Made by a program: the position numbers and the translations under genes. A stretch of 64,000 bases of DNA from Sequoia sempervirens (taxonomy: Eukaryota; Streptophyta; Pinopsida; Cupressales; Cupressaceae), in assembly GCA_007258455.2 (NCBI GenBank), contig VDFB02193867.1, forward strand, positions 530,010,863 to 530,074,862, written 5' to 3'. Under the pieces are notes generated by a model. It made no database searches. It was not told where the DNA came from and was given only the letters and a program-made list of their open reading frames with translations. Shown piece after piece: positions 1 to 11,242 of this stretch (position 1 is the stretch's first letter; each line of letters starts with the position of its first letter).

Positions 1-118
1 TGAGAATGATTTGAGACAAGATAAATAATACTATCCAAACATTGATGAGTCCCCCACTTGTGATGATGTTATTTTAGAATAACCAAAAAACAAATTTCAT
101 GAACATATAGTTTTTAGC

Positions 119-1347
119 TCTCCTAACAACTCTACTCGTAGGGAAGATATCATTATGGAAGAAAATGAGAAAATTGACACATGCCTTTTAAACAATCTTG
201 ATGAGGCTTTGTTCAATGAAGATGATCAAAAGACTTTAGACTACCCTTCACTGAGAGATCATAAAAATCCTTCAGCGGTTATGCACATTAGATATCCCTT
301 GAAGTACTCTCCTGATCCTAAACTCATCATTTATCCACCCTCGCAAAAACAAAAATTTCAAAAAAAACTCATCCTTATCCTCGAACCACTCAAGAACAAT
401 GTTTCACAAAAATCAAGTTTCAACATCGTTGCTCATACATATAACACTAGGAATAATACACAACCAATAAAAACACCTTTAACATCCCTCCCATTTCCTA
501 ATCCTATCATACCTAACCCTATCTTACTAGCTCCTCCTTGTGGAAAGGAGTATGATCTTGTCGAACAACTAAAGAATACTCCTACTAAGATATCATTGTG
601 GGACCTTATTCAAGCCTCCCCTCACTATCATAACATGGTTTAAAATTCCTTACAACAATTTGCTATCCATTATAATGCACAACCAAATGACATAGCAACC
701 ATGATTTAAGGATTAAATGTTGACATTGTTTTCCACCAAAGTGAACTCCCCCCTTTGGAAGTGTTAAAACAAAATGAAGCATTCATAATAATAGCTATCC
801 ACAAGATGGTAGGGATTAAGTGTACCATTGTTGACAATGGATCAACTTTTAATGTGTATAGTGTACAACCCTTTTGGATAAACTTCACAGAGACAAGTTA
901 CAAATTCAACCTGGTTCCTTATCAATTCGAGGATTTGGCAACATTGGAAAGCAACTACTTGGAGTGATAACTTTACCTATTATAGTTGGAAAGGATACCT
1001 CACAAACTCCTATTCATGTTATGCCTCATGAGATTTCATATAACCTTATTTTGGGAAGACCTCAAGTGGATTCATGAGATGCATGTTGTTCATTCAAATC
1101 TTCATCACATAATGAAGTATGTTTACAATAATAAGGTGTACAAAGTGGAAATTGATCCTAAGCCTGCAATTTTCTTACAAGTAGAAAAAGGAGCACCAAG
1201 TCCTCTAAAATAATTAATTCCAACCTTGAAGATAGAACTCCTAACAACTACACAACAAAAGATTGAAACAACATCAAAATTGTTGGAAGATGATTTGCTC
1301 AGTTCATTAGATTTCACATTTTCGTTCATAGAAGAATACAAAATCAA
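119..1347 (+). pseudogene. Retroelement polyprotein relic: acidic leader plus retropepsin-like domain (copy A, 5' part)
   Basis: The reading frame is broken into pieces at 155-643, 755-967, 874-1077, 986-1213 and 1226-1347 by small frameshifts. The first piece is S/P- and D/E-rich. It contains LWDLIQASPHYHNM, which copy B repeats as WDLTQASPHYHNM. The second holds IVDNGSTFNV, with the D-N-G-S form of the aspartic protease active site at 833-844. The third carries YNLILGRP (from 1039), the usual C-terminal retropepsin flap and dimer region in plant Ty3 elements (I-L-G-R-P-W-I). In known families this enzyme cuts the Gag-Pol polyprotein inside the particle. The last piece stops in mid-frame at 1347 where the LARD is inserted, and the frame resumes after 12433. 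The copy is not functional. Confidence 0.7.
1343..1347 (+). repeat. Left target-site duplication of LARD (ATCAA)
   Basis: ATCAA directly precedes the TG at 1348 and recurs at 12434-12438 directly after the CA at 12432-12433. Five bp is the usual duplication length for LTR-retrotransposon integrases. Confidence 0.93.
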
Positions 1348-2472
1348 TGTAGTACCCCTCCATTCTCACCTGGGATGTGCAGGTAGTCTGGCTAAGGAAT
1401 CGGAAGAGGAAGATGGGACAAAAGTTTCTAATGGTATTTTATATGTTGTGAATGAATTCATTAAATAAGGGTAATATTTTTTATTAAAATGTTAGATTAA
1501 ATTGTATTTAAATTTTAAATGTTTTATTTATGTTTTGAAAAAAAAAAAAAAAGGTCATGAGTTTATTAAATGATAATTAAAATATTAAATAGTGTTTATT
1601 ATTTTAATTAATTATTTTGTTGAGGATAATTGTTAGAATAAATTATTTAAATTAATTAGATAATGTGCCTTGCAAGTAAAGCTTGCAAAAGCTAATTAAA
1701 ACAAAAAGTATTGAAGAATAGAAAAATAAATAAATAAAAATATGAAAAAGATGTGAGAACAAATGAAAACTCGGATCTAAATGAAAAGCTTGCTTTCAAA
1801 TATATAATTTCTTTTATTGATGATTTTTAGAGCTTTTGTAATGGAATGGGATTATCTTTTATTTTAATTGAAAATTTTGGGAGTTTTCACACACAGAGGT
1901 TTTATGGAGACAGAGTTTTCACAAGTAGAAGGGTTCTAGAGTTTTTTTTAGGGGAAAAATAGTTCATTCATTCTCTTGCATTAAATTGGGAAGGGTTTCA
2001 GAATAAAGGACGAGATTCAAATTCGGGCACAAAATTCTGGAGAGACAGATTCAAGCAGGAACTGAAGCTCGTTGTAGAGGTCATCAAAATCAAATAGGCA
2101 TCATCAGATTCTCGAGAGCGCAGGACTCCAGGTTCCACTTGTTTTTCCTTTGTTTTCTCCTCCATTTTTCTATTTCAGAGAAAAATAAAATTAATCAAAA
2201 ATAATTTGTGAGAGAAAAGAAAACTTTTGTTTGAATGGAAAATTTACTCGAAGAGATTAGACTAGTTTTCTAAAAAGAAAGTTAATGGATTGATTTCAAT
2301 TTGTCAAATCAAAAAAACCTACATCTCGTGAACCTTTGAATTATACTGTTGTGCGCAGCAGTCCTTTGGACTGCGCGCCGGTACTCATGCGTACCGTGAG
2401 CAGGCTTTGCCAAAAATAAATTTTTATTTATTTATTAGTTTTTTTGTAATTTGTTTATTTTAATATGTTAAA

Positions 2473-2507
<35 letters not shown>

Positions 2508-4464
2508 ATTAAATTCCTTATAAAGTTATTGTTATTGAAATTTAATTTGGTTGATGTATATGTAAAAGTAATATGAATGTTGATATATATTATTCTATTT
2601 TATTGTAATCTTGAAATAAAATGGAAACTATAGTTAGTTGGATTATAAGCATAAAATAAAATAAAATAAAATATTATGGGGAATGATTGTTATATCCTTG
2701 AATATTTATTATTTCAAAAATCTTCTAGTGATACGTTGTATGATAAATAAAATGTTGATTATGGTGTTTTTAAATTTGGAACCATTGGAAATCTTCCTCC
2801 CATGCTTTGCAATAGATGATCTGAGTCCTTGTAAGTCGGTTGTGGATGAATCTAATATTATGTAAATTACTTTCAGAATTAATTTATTGTGTGTTGCTCG
2901 AAGTACTTAGCCAATTCATAGTTTACCCATTGGCTTTTTCTATTCAATTAATGCTTTTATAATATAGTAAATTTGCCAACTTGGAAATAGGAAGTCCATC
3001 CCATATAGTTATAATTTATGCATTTATGTATATTGTTGTATGCATGTAAAGAATATGTATATCATAGTGGTTAGGATAGATTATGATTGATTATGATTGA
3101 TATTGTTCTGAATTTTAGTCTGATGAAAACATTAGATGTTGGTATTTGGAAATGGCATTAATAATGTCTTATATTTAATGTAGACTGAAAGATACCTTCA
3201 TTTATATATATATAAATATATGTGTGTTTATATTATTGAGTAAAATGATTTCTGTTGATGTTTAATTTGTGAAATTAAGTGAACTTTATTTTGAAAGCAA
3301 CGTAATAAATTGTGTTGGATTATTGTTGAATTTTATATTGACATGGAGCAAATTTGGAGATTGTTATTTAAATTTTCCATTCTAGCCTTATTGTGTTGAC
3401 TTTTTAAATCGATGAGGAAAACCTATTGTCAATTTGTGAAACTTTGTTCTAGAGGCTTGTTTAATTTCAATGTTCTCCTCATCTTAGCCATACTTTTGGA
3501 ATTGAAACTTTTTGGTTTAATGCTTGGAAGAGATGAACGGTTTTAGTAAGACCTTTGGTTATGAGTTGTCGCAAGAGAGTTAATGCCTCGCATTTTCCCA
3601 TTTTGAGTATTATGCTTATCTAGTTCATTAGTCTTCGGCTTTACCTAAGTGTGTGGCAGCCGCCTAAGGAACTGTCTGGGGTGATGGACCCTAGAAAGGG
3701 TTGCATACCCACTCCTCTAGCATGTAATTTTTTATGGGTCACAGAATGCTTATGAATAGAGGATTGAGTTTAGCGTGTATTTGTGGTGTTGTGTTACTTT
3801 TGTGTTGGGGTGGATTCCTCCTTGAAAGTCTTATGAGTGAACCCTTGGTTGGTCAGTCAATGAGTTGGAGCAGCTCAAGTTGTCGAACTACGGTGCCTCT
3901 GTGAATTATATACGTAGGCAAGGTCATCAAGTGATGAGCCCCCGAGGCATTAGGTCGGGCCCCTAGGACTATTCTTCTGAGTCTTGTTTGAGACTTGTCA
4001 TTTATTTCCGATAACGTAAAAACTACCCTTGATTTATATAGCTTCTCTTAGTGATCATGTGCTAACTATCTTTGATTTGATGTGTGTGCCAAGTCATGTA
4101 GACCTTGCAGGTATAGGCATTGGGAGCAAGGACTTGTCGATAAAATAGAATGTAAGAGGTATGTTAAGCTGACCTAAGTAAGTAGACTCTATTGCCAAAG
4201 TTAGTAAATCACTTCTATCTTTTCTTGTAGCTTGTGTGATCATAGAATATAGCTATAAGTAGTGAATTGTGTTGTTGTTATCTTTGTTTTCATTGTTAGT
4301 TGTTTGTGAAGTAACCTCGCGTGCCCTAGAGGACTAAGTGTAATAGTGTAATGTAATGTGTTATGTGATTATGGTTAATGTTCTTGCATGTTCTACTGTG
4401 TTGTGTAAAAAAAAAATTATTTGCTTGTGTGTGTTCTCTGGGGGTTTGCATGGCGGGCATTACA
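1348..4464 (+). repeat. LARD left LTR (3,117 bp)
   Basis: Begins TGTAGTACCCC and ends GGGCATTACA. It aligns collinearly with 8722-12433. Relative to the right LTR it lacks about 410 bp near 2330 and one short hairpin unit near 2360, and it has no SINE (empty site 3258-3271). An (AT)14 run lies at 2477-2504. Confidence 0.92.
3258..3271 (+). repeat. Empty SINE target site in LARD left LTR
   Basis: ATGTTTAATTTGTG is present once here. In the right LTR the same 14 bp flanks a SINE on both sides (11046-11059 and 11229-11242). Confidence 0.9.
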
Positions 4465-4467
4465 ACT

Positions 4468-4479
4468 TGGTATCAGAGC
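4468..4479 (+). other. LARD primer-binding site (tRNA-iMet type)
   Basis: TGGTATCAGAGC lies 3 bp after the left LTR end. It is the standard plant retrotransposon site complementary to the 3' end of initiator tRNA-Met, where minus-strand cDNA synthesis starts. Confidence 0.93.
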
Positions 4480-7400
4480 CAAGGTTGCAGCACTGGGATC
4501 TTTGGGTAATGTTGCTACTATGTTTAGTTGTGGTGAGTCATTGTGTCAATACGTATATAGTTTTATCCTTGTGTCATTCGGCTGTAGATGAGCATGTTGA
4601 GTCTTAACTTGTTGAGGGTGAGAGTTATCTTGCTCAACCTTCTCTTGTGTGTTCTCTTAACTTTGAGTTTGAGTGAGGTCAAGGTGACTTTGAAATTAGT
4701 CATATTGTCTTATCTTCGTGTATCTTCTCTTTGCGTGTATGTTTGTTGAGCTTATATTATGTGAATTCTATTTTTCCTCATTCTACCTTTCTTGATGTAT
4801 GTGGGCGTTGATTGTATTCTATGTAAATTTAAGGCTATATGCTAAAAAATCACTATGAGTAATGGAGGTTAGAAGTAGAAATAGATAAAAGAATGACTTT
4901 AGTGTTATCTTAGATTGAGATTGCATATATTTTTATTGAATTATACTATATAAGTATAAAAGGAATGTAGTATAGTATAATCATACTGTCAAGTAGTGAT
5001 TCGTTAAAATAATTATGATGGTTCCTTTACGATTGGTGCAAGTGAGTGACTTAATCTTGTAACAGGTATGAAATATTGTTAGGGTGAATCTTCAAAATTA
5101 ATTTAACTTATTTTTAGGGTGTGCCTTGCAAAGAACACTTCTTCTATCTCCTCATGTTTTTGGATGCATAAATTTTAAGGGAATGCTCTAGGAGTACATT
5201 GGTTATTAAATGCTTATATATGCTAGTTAATTTTAAGTTTTATGAAAGGAAGATGCGCATAATAAGTTTAGGAATAAATTTGAGTTTTCAAAATTGCCTT
5301 CATAAGTATAAATTCATAGGTGAAGTTGATAATATATTATTTGCACCGGTATATAGGGAAAAATCTTATTGAATTGAAGTTCATAGAATGCTAGTAGTGT
5401 GGTAGGAATATTGCATCGTATGAGTGTGATTAGGTGTATGGGTAAAACAATCTCCTATGTATTTTCGTGAAAATAAATAAATAAATAAATAAAATAAAAT
5501 AAAATTTAAATATTTTGATTTTATAAAAGTGTTGTACTTGAATGGTGTTTAAAGGCCTTGTGTTGATCAAATAAATGTTTTAACTTACGAGAAAATGTGA
5601 TGATGTATGGTCATTTAATGAAATCTTGAATTATTACACAATTGATGTGTTGTGGTGTGTAATTGATTGACAATTCTTCTTAATTGTTATTGAATCTAGT
5701 GTGTAAATAAATGGTAATGTTTTGTGTTGAAAGACAAGGCATTTTGATATGTATATGATGTGTTTCTATGTTAAGTGCACTCTCCCCTGCAAATGTAGAT
5801 GATATAACTTGGGTAAAATGTTGTTTCATGACTCGAAAATAAAAGTTTCTTCATGCGTGTATTATTATGAATGATGGAAGCAAATAGGAATTCTATAATT
5901 GAAAGGCATTGATGTTTATCTCTGGTAAAGTGTATGATCTAGTAAATGGTGATAAAAATATCTTCTTTATGTGAATTGAGAGAATTATTATGTGATAAAA
6001 AAAAAAAGAGAGTATGTTTGTCTAGGAGGAAGTGGGTGAGAATTGTTTGGGCTTATGGTATTAATTCTAGCTTTAAGGGAGTTGATAAAATTGATCTTTG
6101 AATTTGAGGAAGAGGATAATGTTGATATTTAAGGAATTGTAAAAGTGATTAAAGAGTTTATAATTTCAGAAGAAAAGTATGGAGGATGTTGGGAGTACAT
6201 GTTTTTGATATGCGACATCAATCATGTATGTGCATATGAGAATAGGGAAAATTTGTTTTCTATGTTAGTAGGTATGAATGTACTCCTTGTGTTGTGGAAA
6301 CCAGTATTTGTGCAATGATTGTGTGTTGTGTTAAACCCGTGCTTACTTTGTGTGCCCATGGGATGGTGATATTGTGTACCCATTCATGGAGACTATATTG
6401 TATTTGTTGGTGTGGAATTAACCATACTATTATGTGTGCTTGTATGTTTGTTACCTGATTGAGGGCCAACCCACGTGTGGTTGAAAATCTATATATAAGA
6501 GCAGCCAAAAGCTAGTTTCATGGATTCTTTTCTTTTGGTTCTCTAGTCCCTCAATCTGTGAAGGGGTAGTAGCAGCCACAAAGTTCCTTGGGGGGAGTGT
6601 GTAGCGTATGCATATTGCGACGTAGAGTATTCTTAGCTCAACCGATCCCAAGGAAACGTACTCACTACTTCCCCTTATGATGGATCAGGGTACTTGATTC
6701 ATATGTGCCAGCCTAAGCCCCAGAGTTTTGAGTATAGTAGCATTGGTTGTTAGTATTGGTTTGGCCGTCCATAGGGACGCTGAGCTGACATTAGCGAGTG
6801 AACCTCGTCTGTATGAGAGGTGAAGCTCGAGTAGCCCCATATTGATATGCTTATATGTGTATTGCATACACCGTATTTGCACATGTTCAGACATGATGCA
6901 ATGGATATGATGCCACACCCCACTAATGTTCTGACACAGTGCTGGTGATGATGTCGTGTTGTTGATGGTAGCGAGCTGGGCTCGAGGACACAATGCCACG
7001 TGCTTAGACACGTGAAGGTGCACTATGAGATGTGCTATGATAGCCTACTTGTGTGATGAGTGTAATGGGGCCTCACACATTTGTAGAGGGATACTCATGT
7101 TTTCTTTCAGCAGTGTTTGGGTCAGTTAGCATATGGGTAGGTCCTAGCCATGTATACCTTTGGCGACGGCGAGTACCTACGTGTTCCTTTTCCATGAGGT
7201 ATCGCTATGCGGGGTGTGTCTAGCGCGTGCCTACTTCCACGGAGCCATGGACACACTACCATGCGGCATACGACCAGTGTGTGCCTTCTCTGACTGGTGT
7301 ATGACCATGCCGCACTGAGATGCGATGCAGGATGGAGGCCGAGGTGCACATCCTATGCGGGCAACCAAGGAGTGCGTGGGCCACCTGGTTAGTCCATGTC

Positions 7401-8708
7401 GCGTGACGACGCGAGGCAGAGTGTAGCCGAGGAGCACACTCTGGGTCATGTGGATGGCGTGCTCACTCCGCACCACATGGGGGCTATTGTATAGTTGGAC
7501 GTTGTTTCCTCCTTCCTCGTTTGGTGGCTAGTATCTAGTCGCGCAGTGTTGTATAGTGCAATTTCTAAGATTGTGAACTTTCTTTATAATTATTGATGAT
7601 TTCTATTGATTGTGAAAGCTGACACCTTGTTATATTTGATTGTGATGGTTTAGCCACACCTTGTGATCTTATTTGCTCGTAGCCCTCGTGGTTACATTTG
7701 ATTTAGTGTTGAAATTGTGCACATTTATTTCTTTAATGTTGAAATTGAATTTTTATTTCTTTTAATTATGACTTTGGTGGCTAAACTAATTTATCCTTAT
7801 TGTTTTCGAGGTCAGCTATGTGTTGTATTGTGATTCCTCTCCAAGGACATATGAGGCGGACTTGGTGAGTGTATACGAGGAAGTAGACGCAGGGAACCTG
7901 GAGGATGGGGGTACGTGAGGCTATTTTATAGCTAAGACCCACTACCCACCTATGTGTGATGACTATCTCTTGGAGGCTAACCACCTTGTACAACAAGAGA
8001 TGGGTCATAGTGGTCTTGTTTGGATGGTCTCACCATGTGAGTGTGGCCTAACACCATCAAGCCACTGAGTGTGAGGTATGGTTTATGTGAGATGGATATT
8101 GGCTCTTGGCTCATGGATTTTGTTTCATGGTTTGGTATGCTGCTTTCCGGCGTCCAGATGGACCCTTATGTAGCCTGGTTATGTGGTTCCCAGTGATGTG
8201 ACTGTGTATGTATGTGTTAGAAGAATATTTTTTATATTTTGTGCCTATTGATGTAAAAGAGGGATAACCATGTTGTCTTAAATGTGGGTATTTTGTGACT
8301 CTGTGGTATAAAATAGATTTGATATTATTGAGAATCATAAATAGTGACTTTAAATATATTACTAAAACATGATATGGTGTGTATTTTTGTTAATTTCAAG
8401 TAATCATTTGATGTATTTTCCTTCTATGATATTTTGAAGATGCTTGTTGTGTAAATGGAAAATTGAGTAATAGGAGTACTTGCTTTGTTATTAGTGCTGA
8501 AACCAAGTATGTTATTGTAAGAGTAGTAAGGAATTATAAATAAAAGTAGTTAAGAAGATATTATTTTCAAATGTGAAGCCGGATAGTGATTCTAATTGCA
8601 ATGATTCAGAAAGAGGGTGTACATCAATTATAGATTAGAGAAATTTTGGTACTAATGTGGTTATGTTTCCATTTTGAGCCATGTGACTTCCAGGAGTAAG
8701 TCGAGTTT
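4480..8708 (+). other. LARD internal domain, non-coding
   Basis: No Gag, protease, RT, RNase H or integrase motif is seen on either strand. Open frames of 75-112 codons on the minus strand (for example 6685-7023) show no family resemblance and are treated as chance. Most of the domain is AT-rich, but about 6900-7560 is clearly more GC-rich and contains hairpin-forming sequence. In a trans-mobilised element this domain would be expected to carry packaging or dimerisation signals; that is inference. Confidence 0.75.
7261..7314 (+). other. Imperfect hairpin in GC-rich part of LARD interior
   Basis: The arm at 7261-7278 (ATGCGGCATACGACCAGT) pairs, with a small bulge, with the arm at 7293-7314 (ACTGGT...ATGCCGCA). 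The loop is about 14 nt. It is the clearest secondary structure in the 6900-7560 GC-rich block. Confidence 0.5.
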
Positions 8709-8721
8709 TAGGGGGGGACGA
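8709..8721 (+). other. LARD polypurine tract
   Basis: A run of A and G with seven to eight consecutive G (TTTTAGGGGGGGACGA) sits directly before the right LTR TG at 8722. This is the position of plus-strand priming in LTR elements. Confidence 0.85.
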
Positions 8722-9838
8722 TGTAGTACCCCTCCATTCTCACCTGGGATGTGCAGGTAGTCTGGCTAAGGAATCAGAAGAGGAAGATGGGACAAAAGCT
8801 TCTAATGGTATTTTATATGTTGTGATTGAATTAATTAAATAAGGGTAATATTGTTTATTAAAATGTTAGATTAAATTGTATTTAAATTTTTAAATGTTTT
8901 ATTTATGTTTTAAAAAAAAAAAAGTCATGAGTTTATTAAATGATAATTAAAATATTAAATAGTGTTTATTATTTTAATTAATTATTTTGTTGAGGATAAT
9001 TGTTAGAATAAATTATTTAAATTAATTAGATAATTTGCCTTGCAAGTAAAGCTTGCAAAAGCTAATTAAAACAAAAAGTATTGAAGAATAGAAAAATAAT
9101 TAAATAAAAATATGAAAAAGATGTGAGAATGAATGAAAACTCGGATCTAAATGAAAAGCTTGCTTTCAAATATATAATTTCTTTTATTGATGATTTTTAG
9201 AGCTTTTGTAATGGAATGGGATTATCTTTTATTTTAATTGAAAATTTTGGGAGTTTTCACACACAGAGGTTTTATGGAGACAGAGTTTTCACAAGTAGAA
9301 GGGTTCTGGAGTTTTTTTGGGGGAAAAATAGTTCTTTCATTCTCTTGCATTAAATTGGGAAGGGTTTCAGAATAAAGGACAGGATTCAAATTCGGGCACA
9401 AAATTCTGGAGAGACAGATTCAAGCAGGAACTGAAGCTCGTTGTAGAGGTCATCAAAATCAAATAGGCATCATCAGATTCTCGAGAGCGCAGGACTCCAG
9501 GTTCCACTTGTTTTTCCTTTGTTTTCTCCTCCATTTTTCTATTTCAGAGAAAAATAAAATTAATCAAAAATAATTTGTGAGAGAAAAGAAAACTTTTGTT
9601 TGAATGGAAAATTTACTGGAAGAGATTAGACTAGTTTTCTAAAAAGAAAGTTAATGGAATGATTTCAATTTGTCAAATCAAAAAAACCTACATCTCATGA
9701 AATGTTTAATTTGTCTATACAAGAATTTGAGAAAATTGATTCCTCTTTAAAATAATGAATTTGAATTTTTTCTAAAAATACATTAAAATATTTTTTATGC
9801 ATGAATGTTTTTATTTATCCTCTGTATTTTTATTCTGT

Positions 9839-9843
<5 letters not shown>

Positions 9844-9904
<61 letters not shown>
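9844..9904 (+). repeat. (TA)n microsatellite in LARD right LTR
   Basis: About 30 uninterrupted TA units. It lies inside the segment absent from the left LTR. A second (AT)12 run is at 10267-10290, matching 2477-2504 of the left LTR. Confidence 0.95.
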
Positions 9905-9906
<2 letters not shown>

Positions 9907-10125
9907 TCTGTATTTGTTTCGTACCGTTCATACAGGAAAGAATTTTATTTTCAAAATTTTAAATTGTTGTTTTGTCTTTAAAAAAAAAAAAAATTATGAA
10001 AAAGTTTTTTTTTGAAACAAAGCCCAAAATTTTGAAGGGCTTTGGGAAGGGGCCGGCCATAGGCCATACCCTACCCGAGCCAGTGGCCCTTGCGCACGCT
10101 GCAATCCCAAGGACTGTTGTGCGCA

Positions 10126-10166
10126 GCAGTCCTTTGGACTGCCGTGCGCAGTCCTTAGGACTGCGC
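10126..10166 (+). repeat. Tandem pair of short palindromes in LARD right LTR
   Basis: 10126-10142 reads GCAGTCC-TTT-GGACTGC. 10146-10166 is a perfect palindrome with 10-bp arms (GCGCAGTCCT / AGGACTGCGC) around one T. The left LTR has a single hybrid of the two at about 2354-2376. Confidence 0.85.
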
Positions 10167-11045
10167 GCCGGTACTCATGCGTACTGTGAGCAAGCTTTGC
10201 CAAAAATAAATTTTTATTTATTTATTAGTTTTTTTGTAATTTGTTTATTTTAATATGTTAAATTTAATATATATATATATATATATATATTTTATTAAAT
10301 TCCTTATAAATTTATTGTTATTGAAATTTAATTTGGTTGATGTATATGTAAAAGTAATATGAATGTTGATATATATTATTCTATTTTATTGTAATCTTGA
10401 AATAAAATGGAAACTATAGTTAGTTGGATTATAAGCATAAAATAAAATAAAATAAAATATTATGGGGAATGATTGTTATATCCTTGAATATTTATTATTT
10501 CAAAAATCTTCTAGTGATACGTTGTATGATAAATAAAATGTTGATTATGGTGTTTTTAAATTTGGAACCATTCGAAATCTTCCTCCCATGCTTTACAATA
10601 GATGATCTGAGTCCTTGTAAGTCGGTTGTGGATGAATCTAATATTATGTAAATTACTTTCATAATTAATTTATTATGTGTTGCTCGAAGTACTTAGCCAA
10701 TTCATAGTTTACCCATTGGCTTTCCTATTCAATTAATGCTTTTATAATATAGTAAATTCACCAATTTGGAAATAGGAAGTCCATCCCATATAGTTATAAT
10801 TTATGCATTTATGTATATTGTTGTATGCATGTAAAGAATATGTATATCATAGTGGTTAGGATAGATTATTTCTTGATTATGATTGATATTGTTCTGGATT
10901 TTAGTCCGATGAAAACATTAGATGTTGGTATTTGGAAATGGCATTAATAATGTCTTATATTTAATGTAGACTGAAAGATACCTTCATTTATATATATATA
11001 TAAATATATGTGTGTTTATATTATTGAGTAAAATGATTTATGTTC

Positions 11046-11059
11046 ATGTTTAATTTGTG
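11046..11059 (+). repeat. SINE 5' target-site duplication
   Basis: ATGTTTAATTTGTG, repeated exactly at 11229-11242 after the poly(A) tail. Confidence 0.9.
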
Positions 11060-11228
11060 TAAGTAATTCCGTTGCGGCTCTGCTGGTCACGAGTTCTAGT
11101 CTCCCCCGTCCCGTGGTACCGGAGGGCGTGTCGCACCAGCGCCGCCGGTCACGTTAAAAAGTTTACCAGGCGCACTGCAGTTTATAGGGGGTCGTGCTAC
11201 CCGATTCCTGCAGCCTAAAAAAAAAAAA
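11060..11228 (+). mobile_element. tRNA-related SINE, full insertion with poly(A)
   Basis: A GC-rich body of about 157 bp (11060-11216) sits in an AT-rich LTR, ends in about 12 A, and is flanked by a perfect 14-bp duplication, the mark of target-primed reverse transcription by LINE machinery. The head has a box A-like GCTCTGCTGG and a box B-like GAGTTCTAGTC, which suggests an internal Pol III promoter, but the two boxes are closer together than in a normal tRNA gene, so the tRNA parent cannot be named. The left LTR shows the empty site, so insertion came after the LARD. The SINE is non-coding. Confidence 0.82.
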
Positions 11229-11242
11229 ATGTTTAATTTGTG
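11229..11242 (+). repeat. SINE 3' target-site duplication
   Basis: Second copy of ATGTTTAATTTGTG, directly after the A-tail. Confidence 0.9.

Noticed and set aside
6260..8338. Several minus-strand frames of 66-112 codons in the LARD interior
   Set aside because: No motif, no codon-like composition, and antisense to the element. They follow from a locally low stop frequency in the GC-richer block.
9972..10253. 93-codon frame in the LARD right LTR
   Set aside because: Lies in LTR sequence across the palindromes and is not kept in the left LTR. It is chance.
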